Source: a virus
Virus record (IMG/VR): IMGVR_UViG_3300035670_000602
Span: 1 to 38,449 of that record
Direction: 5' to 3' (one strand)
Length of the DNA: 38,449 nt
This document shows, piece by piece, positions 20,608-28,177 of the stretch. Each line of letters begins with the position of its first letter. Within the stretch, counting starts at the first letter, position 1. Position numbers and translations under genes: made by a program. Under the pieces are notes generated by a model. It searched no databases, had not been told where the DNA came from, and saw nothing but the letters and a program-made list of their open reading frames with translations.

Positions 20608-20687
20608 GGCATGCGAACCGGGCACGGCGGGAGCAGCTCGGGGAAAGGAGACCCGCGCCGCTCAACCGCCGGCCCGGCTCAATCTCC
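20599..20687. terminator. Bidirectional terminator-like inverted repeat between convergent genes
   Basis: GGAGATTGAG (20599-20608) and CTCAATCTCC (20678-20687) are perfect inverted copies. Inside them CCGGGCaCGGCGG and CCGCCGGCCCGG extend the pairing with one bulged base. Both convergent genes stop within the arms, and each ends Gly-Asp-stop encoded by the same GGAGATTGA. The structure separates the plus-strand lysogeny genes from the minus-strand operon. No long T-run follows, so mechanism (intrinsic or otherwise) is open. Confidence 0.6.
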
Positions 20688-20885
20688 TCTGATGTGCGAC
20701 AAGCACGGCCGCTCATCCCGCTGCGCGATCGTCACAGCCAGCTTGCCCTTCACCCGCGACAACTCCGCGAGCAGCCGCATGACGTGGCTCGCAAGCGTGC
20801 CGGCCGTCCCGGTGTAGGCACCCTGAAACCTGCGAGCGTCGAACTCGCATTGCTGCAGGTAGGCGTCGGAGAGGGGATCAGCCAT
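20679..20885 (-). CDS. Small hypothetical protein, last gene of the right-hand operon
   Basis: This 68-residue protein is helical (SHVMRLLAELSRVKGKLAVTIAQRDER) and ends in the Arg-Gly-Asp encoded by the inverted repeat described at 20599-20687. The ATG at 20885 overlaps the stop of the upstream gene by 8 bp. It has two Cys and no recognised motif. It probably belongs with the nucleotide-metabolism-like gene before it. Confidence 0.6.
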   Translation of the reverse strand: MADPLSDAYLQQCEFDARRFQGAYTGTAGTLASHVMRLLAELSRVKGKLAVTIAQRDERPCLSHIRGD

Positions 20886-21405
20886 CGCGTTCCTCGCGGT
20901 GCAGCAGCAGGGCGAGCAGCGAGTACGACGCCAGGTCGAAGAGGTTGTCCTCGAGCGACTCGTTCTCAAGTCGCCCGGTTGCGTTGTACGCGGCGAGCCG
21001 CGTCACCTTGTCGGACAGGCGAACCATCGCGCCTTTCCACGACGGGATGCCCACGAACTTCGCCCCGTTGCGGATGTTCGCCAACGGGTCTTCCCCGCTA
21101 GGACAGCCATAGTCTCGACTCTTACGCCTGTGCATTTCCTTCAGGGCATCGCACAGATCGAAGAACGCCTGGCTGGTTGGGTGCACGTCGGCCTGCGTCA
21201 GCCCGTCGCCACGCAGCCTGTCCCACTCGGCGAACGTCTCGCTCTCGTGTTGCGAATCCTCGGTACTTGCATCAATGTCCCGAGGTTCTGTCGCCGGCTG
21301 CGACACGTAGCCCACCATTTTCGGGTCATCCGCTGGCGTGGCGTTTAGGCGGGCGAGAACTGCTGCCCGCATTGCGTCGTTGGCCGCTTCGAGTGTCGTG
21401 CTCAT
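20878..21405 (-). CDS. DUF1599/Nmad1-like protein (all-alpha NTP-pyrophosphatase-type)
   Basis: This 175-residue protein has a disordered N-terminal 60 residues, then a helical domain with the DUF1599 (nucleotide modification associated domain 1) pattern: RRKSRDYG, DPLANIRNGAKFVGIPSWKGAMVRLSDKVTRL and ESLEDNLFDLASYSLLALLL. The Glu/Asp residues of the last helices would bind metal in this MazG-related superfamily. Such proteins are thought to act on nucleotides or nucleotide pools. The gene starts inside the stop of the phosphoesterase gene (ATGA), which suggests a shared nucleotide-related function. Confidence 0.7.
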   Translation of the reverse strand: MSTTLEAANDAMRAAVLARLNATPADDPKMVGYVSQPATEPRDIDASTEDSQHESETFAEWDRLRGDGLTQADVHPTSQAFFDLCDALKEMHRRKSRDYGCPSGEDPLANIRNGAKFVGIPSWKGAMVRLSDKVTRLAAYNATGRLENESLEDNLFDLASYSLLALLLHREERDG

Positions 21406-22475
21406 TCCTTTGCCTTTCGTAAGTCACGGTCGCAGAACAACGGGTATGCCTTCGTCACCTCGTGCCGTCCGTGGTCGATCACGAACGCGGCCTGGCACGG
21501 CGGCTCGTAGTTGGCCTTGATGCGGATAGCGTAGGCCGAGTGTCCAATCACCGATCCATTGGTGACGTACCGTCCCGAGCGGCCCCAGGAGAACTGGTGC
21601 CAGTGGCCGATGCACGTGAGGTCGGCCCGCGTCGTTGAGTCCCACGCTGCGATTGCCTTATTGAGCGGGACGTGGATGCCGCCGATGCCGCCCTGATAGC
21701 GAATGGCATGGCCGTGGCAGAACCGCACGCGGAACCCGTCCAGATCCACGTAGTTCAGGTGGCCCTCGCCAATCTGCCAGCGGACGTTCTTCTTTCGCTC
21801 TTCAGCCTGCATCGTTAGGTACAAGTCATGCTCGTAGGACGTGTCGGCCTCATTGGTTCGCAGCTTCTCCGTGGTGCGGCCGTGATTGCCACACGAAGTC
21901 GCCACCACAATTTCCTTTGCCTGCTGGCTGGCGGCGTTAATGAATCCGCGAAGCCGTGAGCCGATCCACCGCTTGGCAGCAAGCGGGTGCAGGGAGTTTT
22001 CCTCGGCGAGCTCAGGGTGAATCATGCCAGTGATGAGATCGCCACCGAGCCAGATGCACACCCGGTCGATGCGGCACAGCTGCCGCTCGTGCTCGAGCAT
22101 GGCGAAGAACCGCTGCCACAGTTCCGCAAGGCGGGCTTCGCACACGTCAAGGCTGAACTCGTTCAGCCCGTTCACCGTCTCGGGCCGCACCGTCTCTTCG
22201 CAGTGGATGTCTGAGAGCAGCACCACCATCGTGGCTGGGTGCTTGGTAGTTTTCCGTTTTCCAGAATCTGGCACGTGCGGAGCAATGCCCCGCAACTGCA
22301 CAAGCGAATCAGCCCGCTCACGCTCTCTGTCGATCTGCGACAGGGCCGCCTTGTAGCGTCCTTTGAGGGTGGCCACCTCGGAACGAAGCCGTGCCAATTC
22401 GGCGTCGGCCGCCAGGTGTTTCTCGGCGTCGAGCTCCGCCGCCACTGCGTCTGCTAGTTGTCGCTTGTCAGCCAT
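21402..22475 (-). CDS. Calcineurin-like metallophosphoesterase
   Basis: This 357-residue protein has an N-terminal coiled coil (about 1-60) and a metallophosphoesterase domain with all five motifs: Asp89-Ile-His91 (LSDIH), Gly145-Asp146 (WLGGD), Gly196-Asn197-His198, His254-Gly-His256 and Gly290-His291-Trp-His293. These coordinate the di-metal centre. Phage relatives are often annotated as Mre11-like or SbcD-like nucleases or nucleotide phosphatases, and which applies here is unclear. The ATG overlaps the preceding stop by 22 bp. It is followed by a DUF1599-like gene. Confidence 0.85.
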   Translation of the reverse strand: MADKRQLADAVAAELDAEKHLAADAELARLRSEVATLKGRYKAALSQIDRERERADSLVQLRGIAPHVPDSGKRKTTKHPATMVVLLSDIHCEETVRPETVNGLNEFSLDVCEARLAELWQRFFAMLEHERQLCRIDRVCIWLGGDLITGMIHPELAEENSLHPLAAKRWIGSRLRGFINAASQQAKEIVVATSCGNHGRTTEKLRTNEADTSYEHDLYLTMQAEERKKNVRWQIGEGHLNYVDLDGFRVRFCHGHAIRYQGGIGGIHVPLNKAIAAWDSTTRADLTCIGHWHQFSWGRSGRYVTNGSVIGHSAYAIRIKANYEPPCQAAFVIDHGRHEVTKAYPLFCDRDLRKAKE

Positions 22476-22696
22476 TTTGCGAGCGCCTTCTCCGAGGGCA
22501 TGTTCCAGCCGTTCGCCTTGCCAGCGGCTATCGTGAGCCGGGCCACCAGATACGGTTGATCACCAAGCGTTCCATTGCGGTATCGCTCACGCACGGCAGC
22601 AAGCTCTGCGGCGGCGTCCTTGGGCAGTCGCTTGTGCCACGGCATGTGATCCTTAACGCCGGCAGAGACGGCATCGAGCAGGCTAGCCTTTGCCAT
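22454..22696 (-). CDS. Small hypothetical protein
   Basis: This 80-residue basic, helical protein (LPKDAAAELAAVRERYRNGTL, VARLTIAAGKANGW, SEKALAKWL) could be a DNA-binding domain with a C-terminal helix pair. The ATG at 22696 has GGAGG 8 nt upstream and overlaps the end of the mini-zincin gene. No family is recognised. Confidence 0.65.
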   Translation of the reverse strand: MAKASLLDAVSAGVKDHMPWHKRLPKDAAAELAAVRERYRNGTLGDQPYLVARLTIAAGKANGWNMPSEKALAKWLTSDN

Positions 22697-22973
22697 GTGG
22701 CACCTCCCTGTACCCAAGACTCCACAACACGCGTGCGATATCCTTGCCCTGCTGCTCGACATGCTCCTCGCTCTGCGTCGGGTTCAACGCGTGCAGCAGC
22801 TCGTGCACCAGCACCTCGAGCTTCTTCCGCCCACGCATGCGGGCGTCGAGAATGATTCGCGGGTTCTTCGCCTTCTGCGAGAACGTGTAGCCGTACGCCG
22901 CGCCCTTGAGCGTGGTGAACCGAATGAGCCACCGCTCGTCACCGTTCAAGGTAAAGACGTGATCGTCGGGCAC
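22683..22973 (-). CDS. Mini-zincin, HExxH metallopeptidase-like protein
   Basis: This 96-residue protein carries His57-Glu58-Leu-Leu-His61 in VLVHELLHALNP, followed by an acidic stretch with Glu69, Glu70 and His71, then a helix ending GKDIARVLWSLGYR. The HExxH helix with downstream acidic/His ligands is the zincin core. At 96 residues it is very short for a full enzyme and may be a minimal peptidase or a regulatory remnant. It starts at a GTG with GAGG upstream. It could act like IrrE/ImmA-type regulators, but no partner is evident. Confidence 0.7.
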   Translation of the reverse strand: MPDDHVFTLNGDERWLIRFTTLKGAAYGYTFSQKAKNPRIILDARMRGRKKLEVLVHELLHALNPTQSEEHVEQQGKDIARVLWSLGYREVPHGKG

Positions 22974-22976
22974 GGT

Positions 22977-23123
22977 TCACCTCGTGGCCGCCATGTACAA
23001 GCCGACGTTGGCAAATGCGTAGCCCAGGTACGCGATGGCTAGGCCCGACTTCCCATGCCACGCGAGATCCGCCGCGACGTAGGCGTATACGAAGCCAGTG
23101 AGTGCGATGAGCCAGCCGGCCAT
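22977..23123 (-). CDS. 48-residue two-span membrane protein
   Basis: A short minus-strand frame reads from an ATG at 23123 to a TGA at 22977. It gives a 48-residue protein with two hydrophobic segments (about 3-20 and 26-46) joined by a short HGKSG turn. AAAGGA lies 8 nt upstream. It begins MAGWLIALTG and ends GLYMAATR. Tiny membrane proteins of this kind occur in many phages. A role in membrane modification or holin regulation is possible but unproven. Confidence 0.6.
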   Translation of the reverse strand: MAGWLIALTGFVYAYVAADLAWHGKSGLAIAYLGYAFANVGLYMAATR

Positions 23124-23160
23124 GGCGAGAGTCCTTTCACCGGCCACACTAGCGGGGGCG

Positions 23161-23559
23161 TCAACTCGACACCGGCCCCCACTTCCCCACCGGGCAGGAC
23201 TCGGCGGCCCACGAGAGCTTGCTGATGAACTTGGCCTGACGAACGACCGTGCATCCGCACTTCGAGCACGCCCCGCCTGAGAGGAACTCGCAGCCCTGGC
23301 AGATAGCGAACCGCTCGGCTACTTGCTCATCGGTGGCGCGGGGCATCCCGGCGGCAACGTGCTTTGCGGCCGAGGTGGCGAAGTTCGCGGCCTTCTGAAT
23401 CAGCGACACCCCGGGCTTTGCTCGCGGGTACGCCGGGTGCGTCTCATCCACCGTAATGTTGTCGCCATCCTGGCCAACGATGCAGGGGCGCACCTGCTCG
23501 AGCGTGTAGCCACGCTGGCGGCACCGGGCCTCAAGATGATGCAGGCGGCAGCGGATCAT
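23161..23559 (-). CDS. Zinc-binding phage protein with C-terminal Cys cluster
   Basis: This 132-residue protein ends in a compact zinc module: Cys87-xx-Cys90, Cys98-xx-Cys101, Cys103 and Cys122 in ESCPVGKW. The CxxC...CGC...CPxGKW layout is familiar from uncharacterised phage proteins encoded after tail genes. The ATG at 23559 overlaps the stop of the Cys-rich upstream gene (ATGA). The N-terminal part is basic (RCRLHHLEARCRQRG). It probably binds metal. Whether it is virion-borne is unknown. Confidence 0.7.
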   Translation of the reverse strand: MIRCRLHHLEARCRQRGYTLEQVRPCIVGQDGDNITVDETHPAYPRAKPGVSLIQKAANFATSAAKHVAAGMPRATDEQVAERFAICQGCEFLSGGACSKCGCTVVRQAKFISKLSWAAESCPVGKWGPVSS

Positions 23560-24215
23560 GGGAGAGGGTTGCCGTCGCAGTTGTCTGGGTTGCAGCACGG
23601 CACCCAAATGTCGAACCTACTTCCCCATAGACCGCCTTGACCAAACTCAATCTCGCCTTCAATGCGAGGCTGGCCAGCAAACATGCGTTCAATTAAGTCT
23701 TGGTCTGGAAGCGGCCCATAGGGCTCAGATAACCCGCACCCGCGAAAATAAAAAACAGGCTGCGGAGTAGTGAACTCTGGAAAACCAAACTCGTTAAAGC
23801 ACGGATCTCCCGGCAGCGTATGCGGATCAAAGTCCCCGATATTGCACCATCGGCCCTCAGGCTGGTCCGTTAGCTTTCCGTTTTCGTTTGTGTCGCTAAG
23901 GATTGGAACCCAGTCGTCACATTTGAAGCAGCACTCGCACGACGCCTTCACGATACCAGCGATGCGTTCTTCGCCGTCGATCATCATCGTGGACTCGTCA
24001 AGTTCCGCAGTCCATCCGGCATCCTGCAAACGCTCAACCACCTTGCTCAAGATTGCATGAGCGCAACTTGGCGGCCCCCAGTCCTCTGGCGCATAGCCCC
24101 AGAATGGAGGGCTGCCAAAGAAGACAAGGCATTCGCCGCAGCAGCACGCCTGCTCCGTCCCCACCTTCCCGTCACGCAGGACGGGCTTGCCGTCTTGGAA
24201 CGTGATGAGCGTCAT
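23556..24215 (-). CDS. Cysteine-rich hypothetical protein of the tail region
   Basis: This 219-residue protein has 15 Cys in clusters: 24-26 and 29 (ACCCGEC), 93-99 (CECCFKC), 207-213 (CCNPDNC), plus singles at 51, 124, 139 and 160. Other content is aromatic and Gly/Pro-rich with no signal peptide. It is coupled on both sides by ATGA overlaps and follows the tail genes, so it may be a tail-tip component or a metal-binding accessory. The spacing of the first cluster resembles a metal site more than disulphides, but either is possible. Confidence 0.65.
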   Translation of the reverse strand: MTLITFQDGKPVLRDGKVGTEQACCCGECLVFFGSPPFWGYAPEDWGPPSCAHAILSKVVERLQDAGWTAELDESTMMIDGEERIAGIVKASCECCFKCDDWVPILSDTNENGKLTDQPEGRWCNIGDFDPHTLPGDPCFNEFGFPEFTTPQPVFYFRGCGLSEPYGPLPDQDLIERMFAGQPRIEGEIEFGQGGLWGSRFDIWVPCCNPDNCDGNPLP

Positions 24216-24730
24216 GCGGCGGTCGAGCAGGTGGTGATGTCGTACCAGCGGATGCTGACGCAGTCCGTGCTATCGCTGGCGGTCGTGCCGCTGTTGTGGC
24301 CAAGCAGCTGAATCTTGGTGCGGTCAAACCCAGGCAGGGCCGAGAAGTCCACGCCGGCGTAGTCCATCGAGCACGTAGTCGTGCACGCCTTTTCCTGGCT
24401 GATCGCGTACCAGCCCCAGCCGTTGTGGCCGAGGGCAACCCACCGCTGCGTGCACGCCGTCGTTGTCGAGAACGTCAGGAACTGGTTGTGGGCTACAACC
24501 GTGATGGCAGAAGCCAGAGGCTCGCCGTTGTAGACGGTCACTGTGGCCGTCGTTTCCTTGGCCCAGCCGTTAGTGCCTTCGTGCTTGGCCAGGAGCAGAC
24601 GAACGCCGCGAGACATCGTGGCGTCACGCGAGCCGCTCAGATCCTGTCGGGGCTCGTCACGCTCAACGAGCCGAACGGCCCGTCCGATACGCTTGGCGTC
24701 GTTAAGAGAAAAGCCGAACGTGTCAGCCAC
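24212..24730 (-). CDS. Hypothetical tail-region protein
   Basis: This 172-residue protein has a short charged N-terminal helix (AKRIGRAVRLVERDEP) and a beta-rich C-terminal part (TATVTVYNGEPLASAITVVAHNQF, RWVALGHNGWGWYAI) ending with several Thr and Cys. The start is a GTG with GGAG 6 nt upstream, and the gene follows another beta-rich tail-region gene by 3 bp. It may be a distal tail or tip protein. The family is not recognised. Confidence 0.65.
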   Translation of the reverse strand: MADTFGFSLNDAKRIGRAVRLVERDEPRQDLSGSRDATMSRGVRLLLAKHEGTNGWAKETTATVTVYNGEPLASAITVVAHNQFLTFSTTTACTQRWVALGHNGWGWYAISQEKACTTTCSMDYAGVDFSALPGFDRTKIQLLGHNSGTTASDSTDCVSIRWYDITTCSTAA

Positions 24731-24733
24731 GGC

Positions 24734-25114
24734 TTACTCCTGAAACACGACGTAGCGGATCTTCCCGGTTGTGCCGTAGCCCTTGGCTGCCAGCGTGATC
24801 GTCGGCACGAGCGGCAGGACAGCGGCAGCCCCACGGCCAAGCTTGCAGAACTCTTGGATGTTGGTGCCGTCATAGGAGCCGATGGCCACGTAGGCCGTCC
24901 CGCTGGTGGCGGTGCTCATGTTGCGGAACCCAGCGTAGCCGGCGGCTGAGACGGCCCCGATAGACAGCGTCGCCACGGCCGTGCTCACGCTGACGATCTG
25001 AGCGTGCACGCCTTGGGCCGCCTGGTCGAACTTCAGGCCCGAAGCCGTGAAGGTCTCGTTGTGGTTTCCGTTGGCCACGGCAACCGAGAGCGAAAGTGTG
25101 ACTTCATTGGCCAT
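24734..25114 (-). CDS. Hypothetical beta-rich tail-region protein
   Basis: This 126-residue protein is rich in Ala, Gly, Val and Thr with alternating polarity, typical of virion beta-sandwich domains. Its leader AGGAGATAGCC before the ATG is nearly identical to the one before the gene at 935-1291, and the two proteins share composition. It probably belongs to the virion or its decoration. No catalytic or lectin signature is visible. Confidence 0.65.
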   Translation of the reverse strand: MANEVTLSLSVAVANGNHNETFTASGLKFDQAAQGVHAQIVSVSTAVATLSIGAVSAAGYAGFRNMSTATSGTAYVAIGSYDGTNIQEFCKLGRGAAAVLPLVPTITLAAKGYGTTGKIRYVVFQE

Positions 25115-25123
25115 GGCTATCTC

Positions 25124-26029
25124 CTACAAAAGCCCGCAAGTGCGGAGCATGATGGTGTGGTCTTTCTCGTCGTACGGCTTGATGGTCAGCACGTCTGGGT
25201 CTTCGCCGACAGGCTTGGCGGAACCGTCGGCGTTGAGCGGCACGGGCTTGCTCACCGGATTGCCGCCCTTGTCCATGATGGCCAGACGTTCGCCGCCGAC
25301 GATCTCGTGATACCCAACGTCGTAGTAGCGAATCCGCCAGTCGGACGGGTTGTACGTCCACTCGACAGACACGGACCACACCTGATTCTTCTGGTCGAAG
25401 TCGGCCCCGTAGCCGGTAACGCGAAGCGTGTACGGCTCTGCCCCCAGGAATGCTGTCTGGTTGCACGTATTGAGGTAGGAGAACAGCGTCGGAAAATCCG
25501 GGGCCGTCGCGTTGGAGTTGGTGAACGTCAGCCGCAGTAGGGCCGTGTCTTCCTCGAGGCCGTCAACCGGATCGCCGGCCGAGTTCAGTGGCGGCTTGAT
25601 CGGTTCGTTTGGGTCGTCTTGGTTCGACTCGCTAGCCGGCCGCCGCTCCTGAAGCGACTGAATTGAAATCTTCAGCCACGTCCGCTCTTCGTCAGTCTTG
25701 TCCGGTTCGTCGTTATCTACTTCCGGCTTGCTGTCGTACTGAATCGTCGCCTTGACGCAGAACTCGTTTTCGCCGTCGTAGTATTCAAAGTCGCGGCCCG
25801 TCACATAGAACTGGATGCCGCCGACGTTTTCGTTGTCGTTGATCTGCGGGATCTTGCGATTGAAGAACTCCGGCCACGTGCTCTCGTCATCCTTGATCGC
25901 ACCGAAGTCCGGTGCCGCATCGCAGATGATGAGCAGCTCTACGGAGCCGGCGTACTGAATGCTGCCCTTGTCGGACTTCGTTTCCCGAAATCGAAACGAA
26001 CGCAGCTGGCGGACGGTGCGGATTGCCAT
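25124..26029 (-). CDS. Putative distal tail protein
   Basis: This 301-residue protein directly follows the tape measure gene, the usual position of distal tail proteins. The sequence is beta-rich at both ends, with an acidic, low-complexity insert at about 100-160 (DNDEPDKTDEERT, ESNQDDPNEP). It has no membrane segments or enzymatic motifs. The role is assigned from gene order. Sequence similarity to a named family was not evident. Confidence 0.6.
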   Translation of the reverse strand: MAIRTVRQLRSFRFRETKSDKGSIQYAGSVELLIICDAAPDFGAIKDDESTWPEFFNRKIPQINDNENVGGIQFYVTGRDFEYYDGENEFCVKATIQYDSKPEVDNDEPDKTDEERTWLKISIQSLQERRPASESNQDDPNEPIKPPLNSAGDPVDGLEEDTALLRLTFTNSNATAPDFPTLFSYLNTCNQTAFLGAEPYTLRVTGYGADFDQKNQVWSVSVEWTYNPSDWRIRYYDVGYHEIVGGERLAIMDKGGNPVSKPVPLNADGSAKPVGEDPDVLTIKPYDEKDHTIMLRTCGLL

Positions 26030-26032
26030 TGG

Positions 26033-27502
26033 TTACACCATCGCCACTTGGGCCTGGCCGAAGCCGGGAATCTCACGCACGGCAGCGGCTACGTCTTCGA
26101 CGCCATCAGCCGTTCGCTCGGTGTTGTCGGCCGTTTGCTTTGCGGCGTCGGCCCCACCCAGCCGAGGATCGCCACCACGGGCAAGCATGCTGCGGTACGA
26201 CTCGCCTTCAGACGATCCGACAACCAACGCCTTGAGTTCAGAAGACGCGGCCTTGATGGCGGCGCCGATACTCTCGCCGGCAGCTGCACCAGCACCGGCA
26301 GCGCCGGCCTTTTGGGCATCCGCCTGGGCTGCAGCAAACTCACGGTCGAATGCCGCGAACGGGCTGCCCATGTTCTGGACGGCCTGCTCGAACGTGTCGG
26401 CCGCAGATTGCCCGTACATCTCGCCCATCTGAAACGCACCGTCGGCCATTTCGCGTGCACCGCGACTGCCTTCGGCAAGCGACGCCTGCAGGTCGCCGAA
26501 CCCGGCCGCGCCGGCCAAGTCCGCCATTGACTTCATAACGCGAGACACGCCCTGCAGGATCAGGCCAAACAACTCGCTAAACATCTGGCCGATCTGCGAG
26601 CCAAGGGCGACAAACACCTGAAACACGCCGGTCAGGAGCGTGACGGCACCAACGACCATGCGGATGCTGACCACCAGGCCGTCCGCCAGAGTCTTCGCAA
26701 TCGTCCAGCCGGCAGTGTTCTTGGCAAAGAAATCGACGATCAGGTTGGACACGGCCGTGATAGCCGGTGCGAGTTCCGCCAGGAACTGATTAACGAATCC
26801 TTGCATCGGCAGGGCTAGCCGGCCGATCGCATCGCCCATGGCTTCGATGGCCGCAACCTGCGGGCCGGTCATCTTCACGCCCAAGTCGGTCAGCAACCGA
26901 TCCATCTCGCGGAACGCCTGCCCGCCTTGCCGCAGGAAGTTCAGCATCCCCTGGCCGCTGCGTCCGAAGATGTCGATGGCCGCTGCGGCCTGCATGTGCG
27001 GCGGCAGGGCTGCGATGCGGTCGGCAATCAACGCCAACTGCTCGGTCGTGCTGAGCCCGGCCAGATCGTCCATCGTCAGGCCGAGTTGGCCGAAAGCCTT
27101 GATTGCCGCCGGCGTGCCTTGGGCCAACTCGCCAACCATCCTGGCTGTGCGACGCAGGCCGGTGGTGAGTAGCTGCTGACTCACGCCAGACTCGGCGGCC
27201 ACCTGCTGCATCACCTGCAATTCACCAGCCGCCACGCCCAACTCTTGCGACAGATTGTGCAGTGCCTCGGCCGACCGCGTCGCCGAAGTCAGGGCGGCAA
27301 CCGCTCCAGCCAGGGTGGCAAATCCGCCTACCACCGGCATCAGCATTGGCATCATGCCGCCGAGAGCACCGCTCAAGGCAGACAGACCGCCGGCGCCAGC
27401 CTTGAAGCCCTTGAGTTGCTTGGCGGCCTTGGACAGCCCAGCCGTCAATCCGCCCGTGCTGGCGGTGATGCTGACGTTTACGCGGCCGAAGTTGTTTGCC
27501 AT
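26033..27502 (-). CDS. Tail tape measure protein
   Basis: This 489-residue protein is Ala/Gly-rich, helical, with hydrophobic segments at about 49-73 and around 280-320 and a Lys/Ala-rich N-terminus (LSKAAKQLKGF), as in tape measure proteins that are injected with DNA. It follows the chaperone pair as in other siphoviruses. Tape measure length tracks tail length at roughly 0.15 nm per residue in studied phages, which would suggest a short tail of about 70-75 nm. The ATG has weak upstream signals but lies 4 bp from the chaperone stop. Confidence 0.85.
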   Translation of the reverse strand: MANNFGRVNVSITASTGGLTAGLSKAAKQLKGFKAGAGGLSALSGALGGMMPMLMPVVGGFATLAGAVAALTSATRSAEALHNLSQELGVAAGELQVMQQVAAESGVSQQLLTTGLRRTARMVGELAQGTPAAIKAFGQLGLTMDDLAGLSTTEQLALIADRIAALPPHMQAAAAIDIFGRSGQGMLNFLRQGGQAFREMDRLLTDLGVKMTGPQVAAIEAMGDAIGRLALPMQGFVNQFLAELAPAITAVSNLIVDFFAKNTAGWTIAKTLADGLVVSIRMVVGAVTLLTGVFQVFVALGSQIGQMFSELFGLILQGVSRVMKSMADLAGAAGFGDLQASLAEGSRGAREMADGAFQMGEMYGQSAADTFEQAVQNMGSPFAAFDREFAAAQADAQKAGAAGAGAAAGESIGAAIKAASSELKALVVGSSEGESYRSMLARGGDPRLGGADAAKQTADNTERTADGVEDVAAAVREIPGFGQAQVAMV

Positions 27503-27506
27503 GGTT

Positions 27507-28156
27507 TCAGCGCGGGATTGCGTTCAGCGTGGCGAGGATCTGATCTGGTGTCTGTGCCCGCTTCGGAACCGGCAGGAACTCCTCTGGCTTCTTGACTGGC
27601 TGCCGCTTGCCTCGGTTTGCGTTGTATCTCTGAGCAATCGCCACGGCGTCTCTGAGCCACTCGTCGCCCCACGGCTCGAGCAGGTAGTAGCCCATCCAGC
27701 CGTACAGCTGATCGACGCTCATCTCGTCGGCCAGCCGCTCTACGTCCCAGATGCCGAGCTTCAAGGCCAGCCGGTACAGGAACGCGAGCACCGGCTGCCG
27801 TTCTATTTTCCCGCCGCCTCCTCCACTGCGTTGCCGCCGATGCCGTTCAGTTTGAAGCCCGCATCGACGATGGCCTGCACGATGTCCGTGTCGAGCTCGC
27901 CAATCCACTCGGCGTCGGCGTCCTCGAACATCCGCGTGCCGTCTTCGTTCACCACCACCATGGCGACGAATCGTGCCCGCACGTTGTCCAGATTGACGCC
28001 GCCAACCTTGCCGCCGGTCACAATCTGCTCGAAGCGGTCGCGGTCTTTGGCAGAGAACTTGGCGACGTAGATGGTGCCGCCAAGTTCTGGAACGTCTAAC
28101 GCCACGCGGGGCCGAACGCCACGCTTGGCTTTGATCTGCTCACGAGTAAGAGCCAC
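27507..28156 (-). CDS. Tail assembly chaperone GT fusion made by -1 frameshift
   Basis: A ribosome slipping back one base at GGGAAAA (27806-27812) leaves the G frame just before its TAG and continues in the frame that stops at 27507. The product is 216 residues: the 117-residue G part and 99 further residues (starting IERQPVLAFLYRL, then LGIWDVERLADEMSVDQLYGW). Lambda-type G and GT chaperones use the same arrangement between the tube and tape measure genes. The T part probably contacts the tail tube and G part the tape measure. Confidence 0.82.
27768..27812 (-). promoter_or_regulatory. Programmed -1 frameshift site with stem-loop
   Basis: The heptamer G GGA AAA, in frame with the upstream gene, is immediately followed by its TAG stop. 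After an 8-nt spacer comes a perfect 8-bp stem CAGCCGGT/ACCGGCTG (27790-27797 with 27768-27775) with a 14-nt loop. Slippery heptamer, spacer and stem all match the canonical -1 signal. Both frames flanking it encode the expected chaperone parts. Confidence 0.85.
27803..28156 (-). CDS. Tail assembly chaperone G-like protein
   Basis: This 117-residue protein, encoded between the tail tube and tape measure genes, is the unshifted product. It starts at a GTG with AGGAGG 8 nt upstream. The sequence (TIYVAKFSAKDRDRFEQIV, RARFVAMVVVNEDGTRMFEDAD) is of the tail-chaperone type found in HK97-like and Gram-positive phages. It ends in Ala-Gly-Lys at the slippery codons. It would act during tail assembly and be absent from the mature particle. 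Confidence 0.82.
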   Translation of the reverse strand: MALTREQIKAKRGVRPRVALDVPELGGTIYVAKFSAKDRDRFEQIVTGGKVGGVNLDNVRARFVAMVVVNEDGTRMFEDADAEWIGELDTDIVQAIVDAGFKLNGIGGNAVEEAAGK

Positions 28157-28177
28157 AGTCCGCGCCTCCTGTCAGCA

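Noticed and set aside
20878-22475. A DNA hypermodification system suggested by the DUF1599-like gene plus glycosyltransferases
   Set aside because: No thymidylate synthase-like, hydroxymethylase, TET/JBP or other base-modifying enzyme is present, and the transferases lie far away near structural genes.
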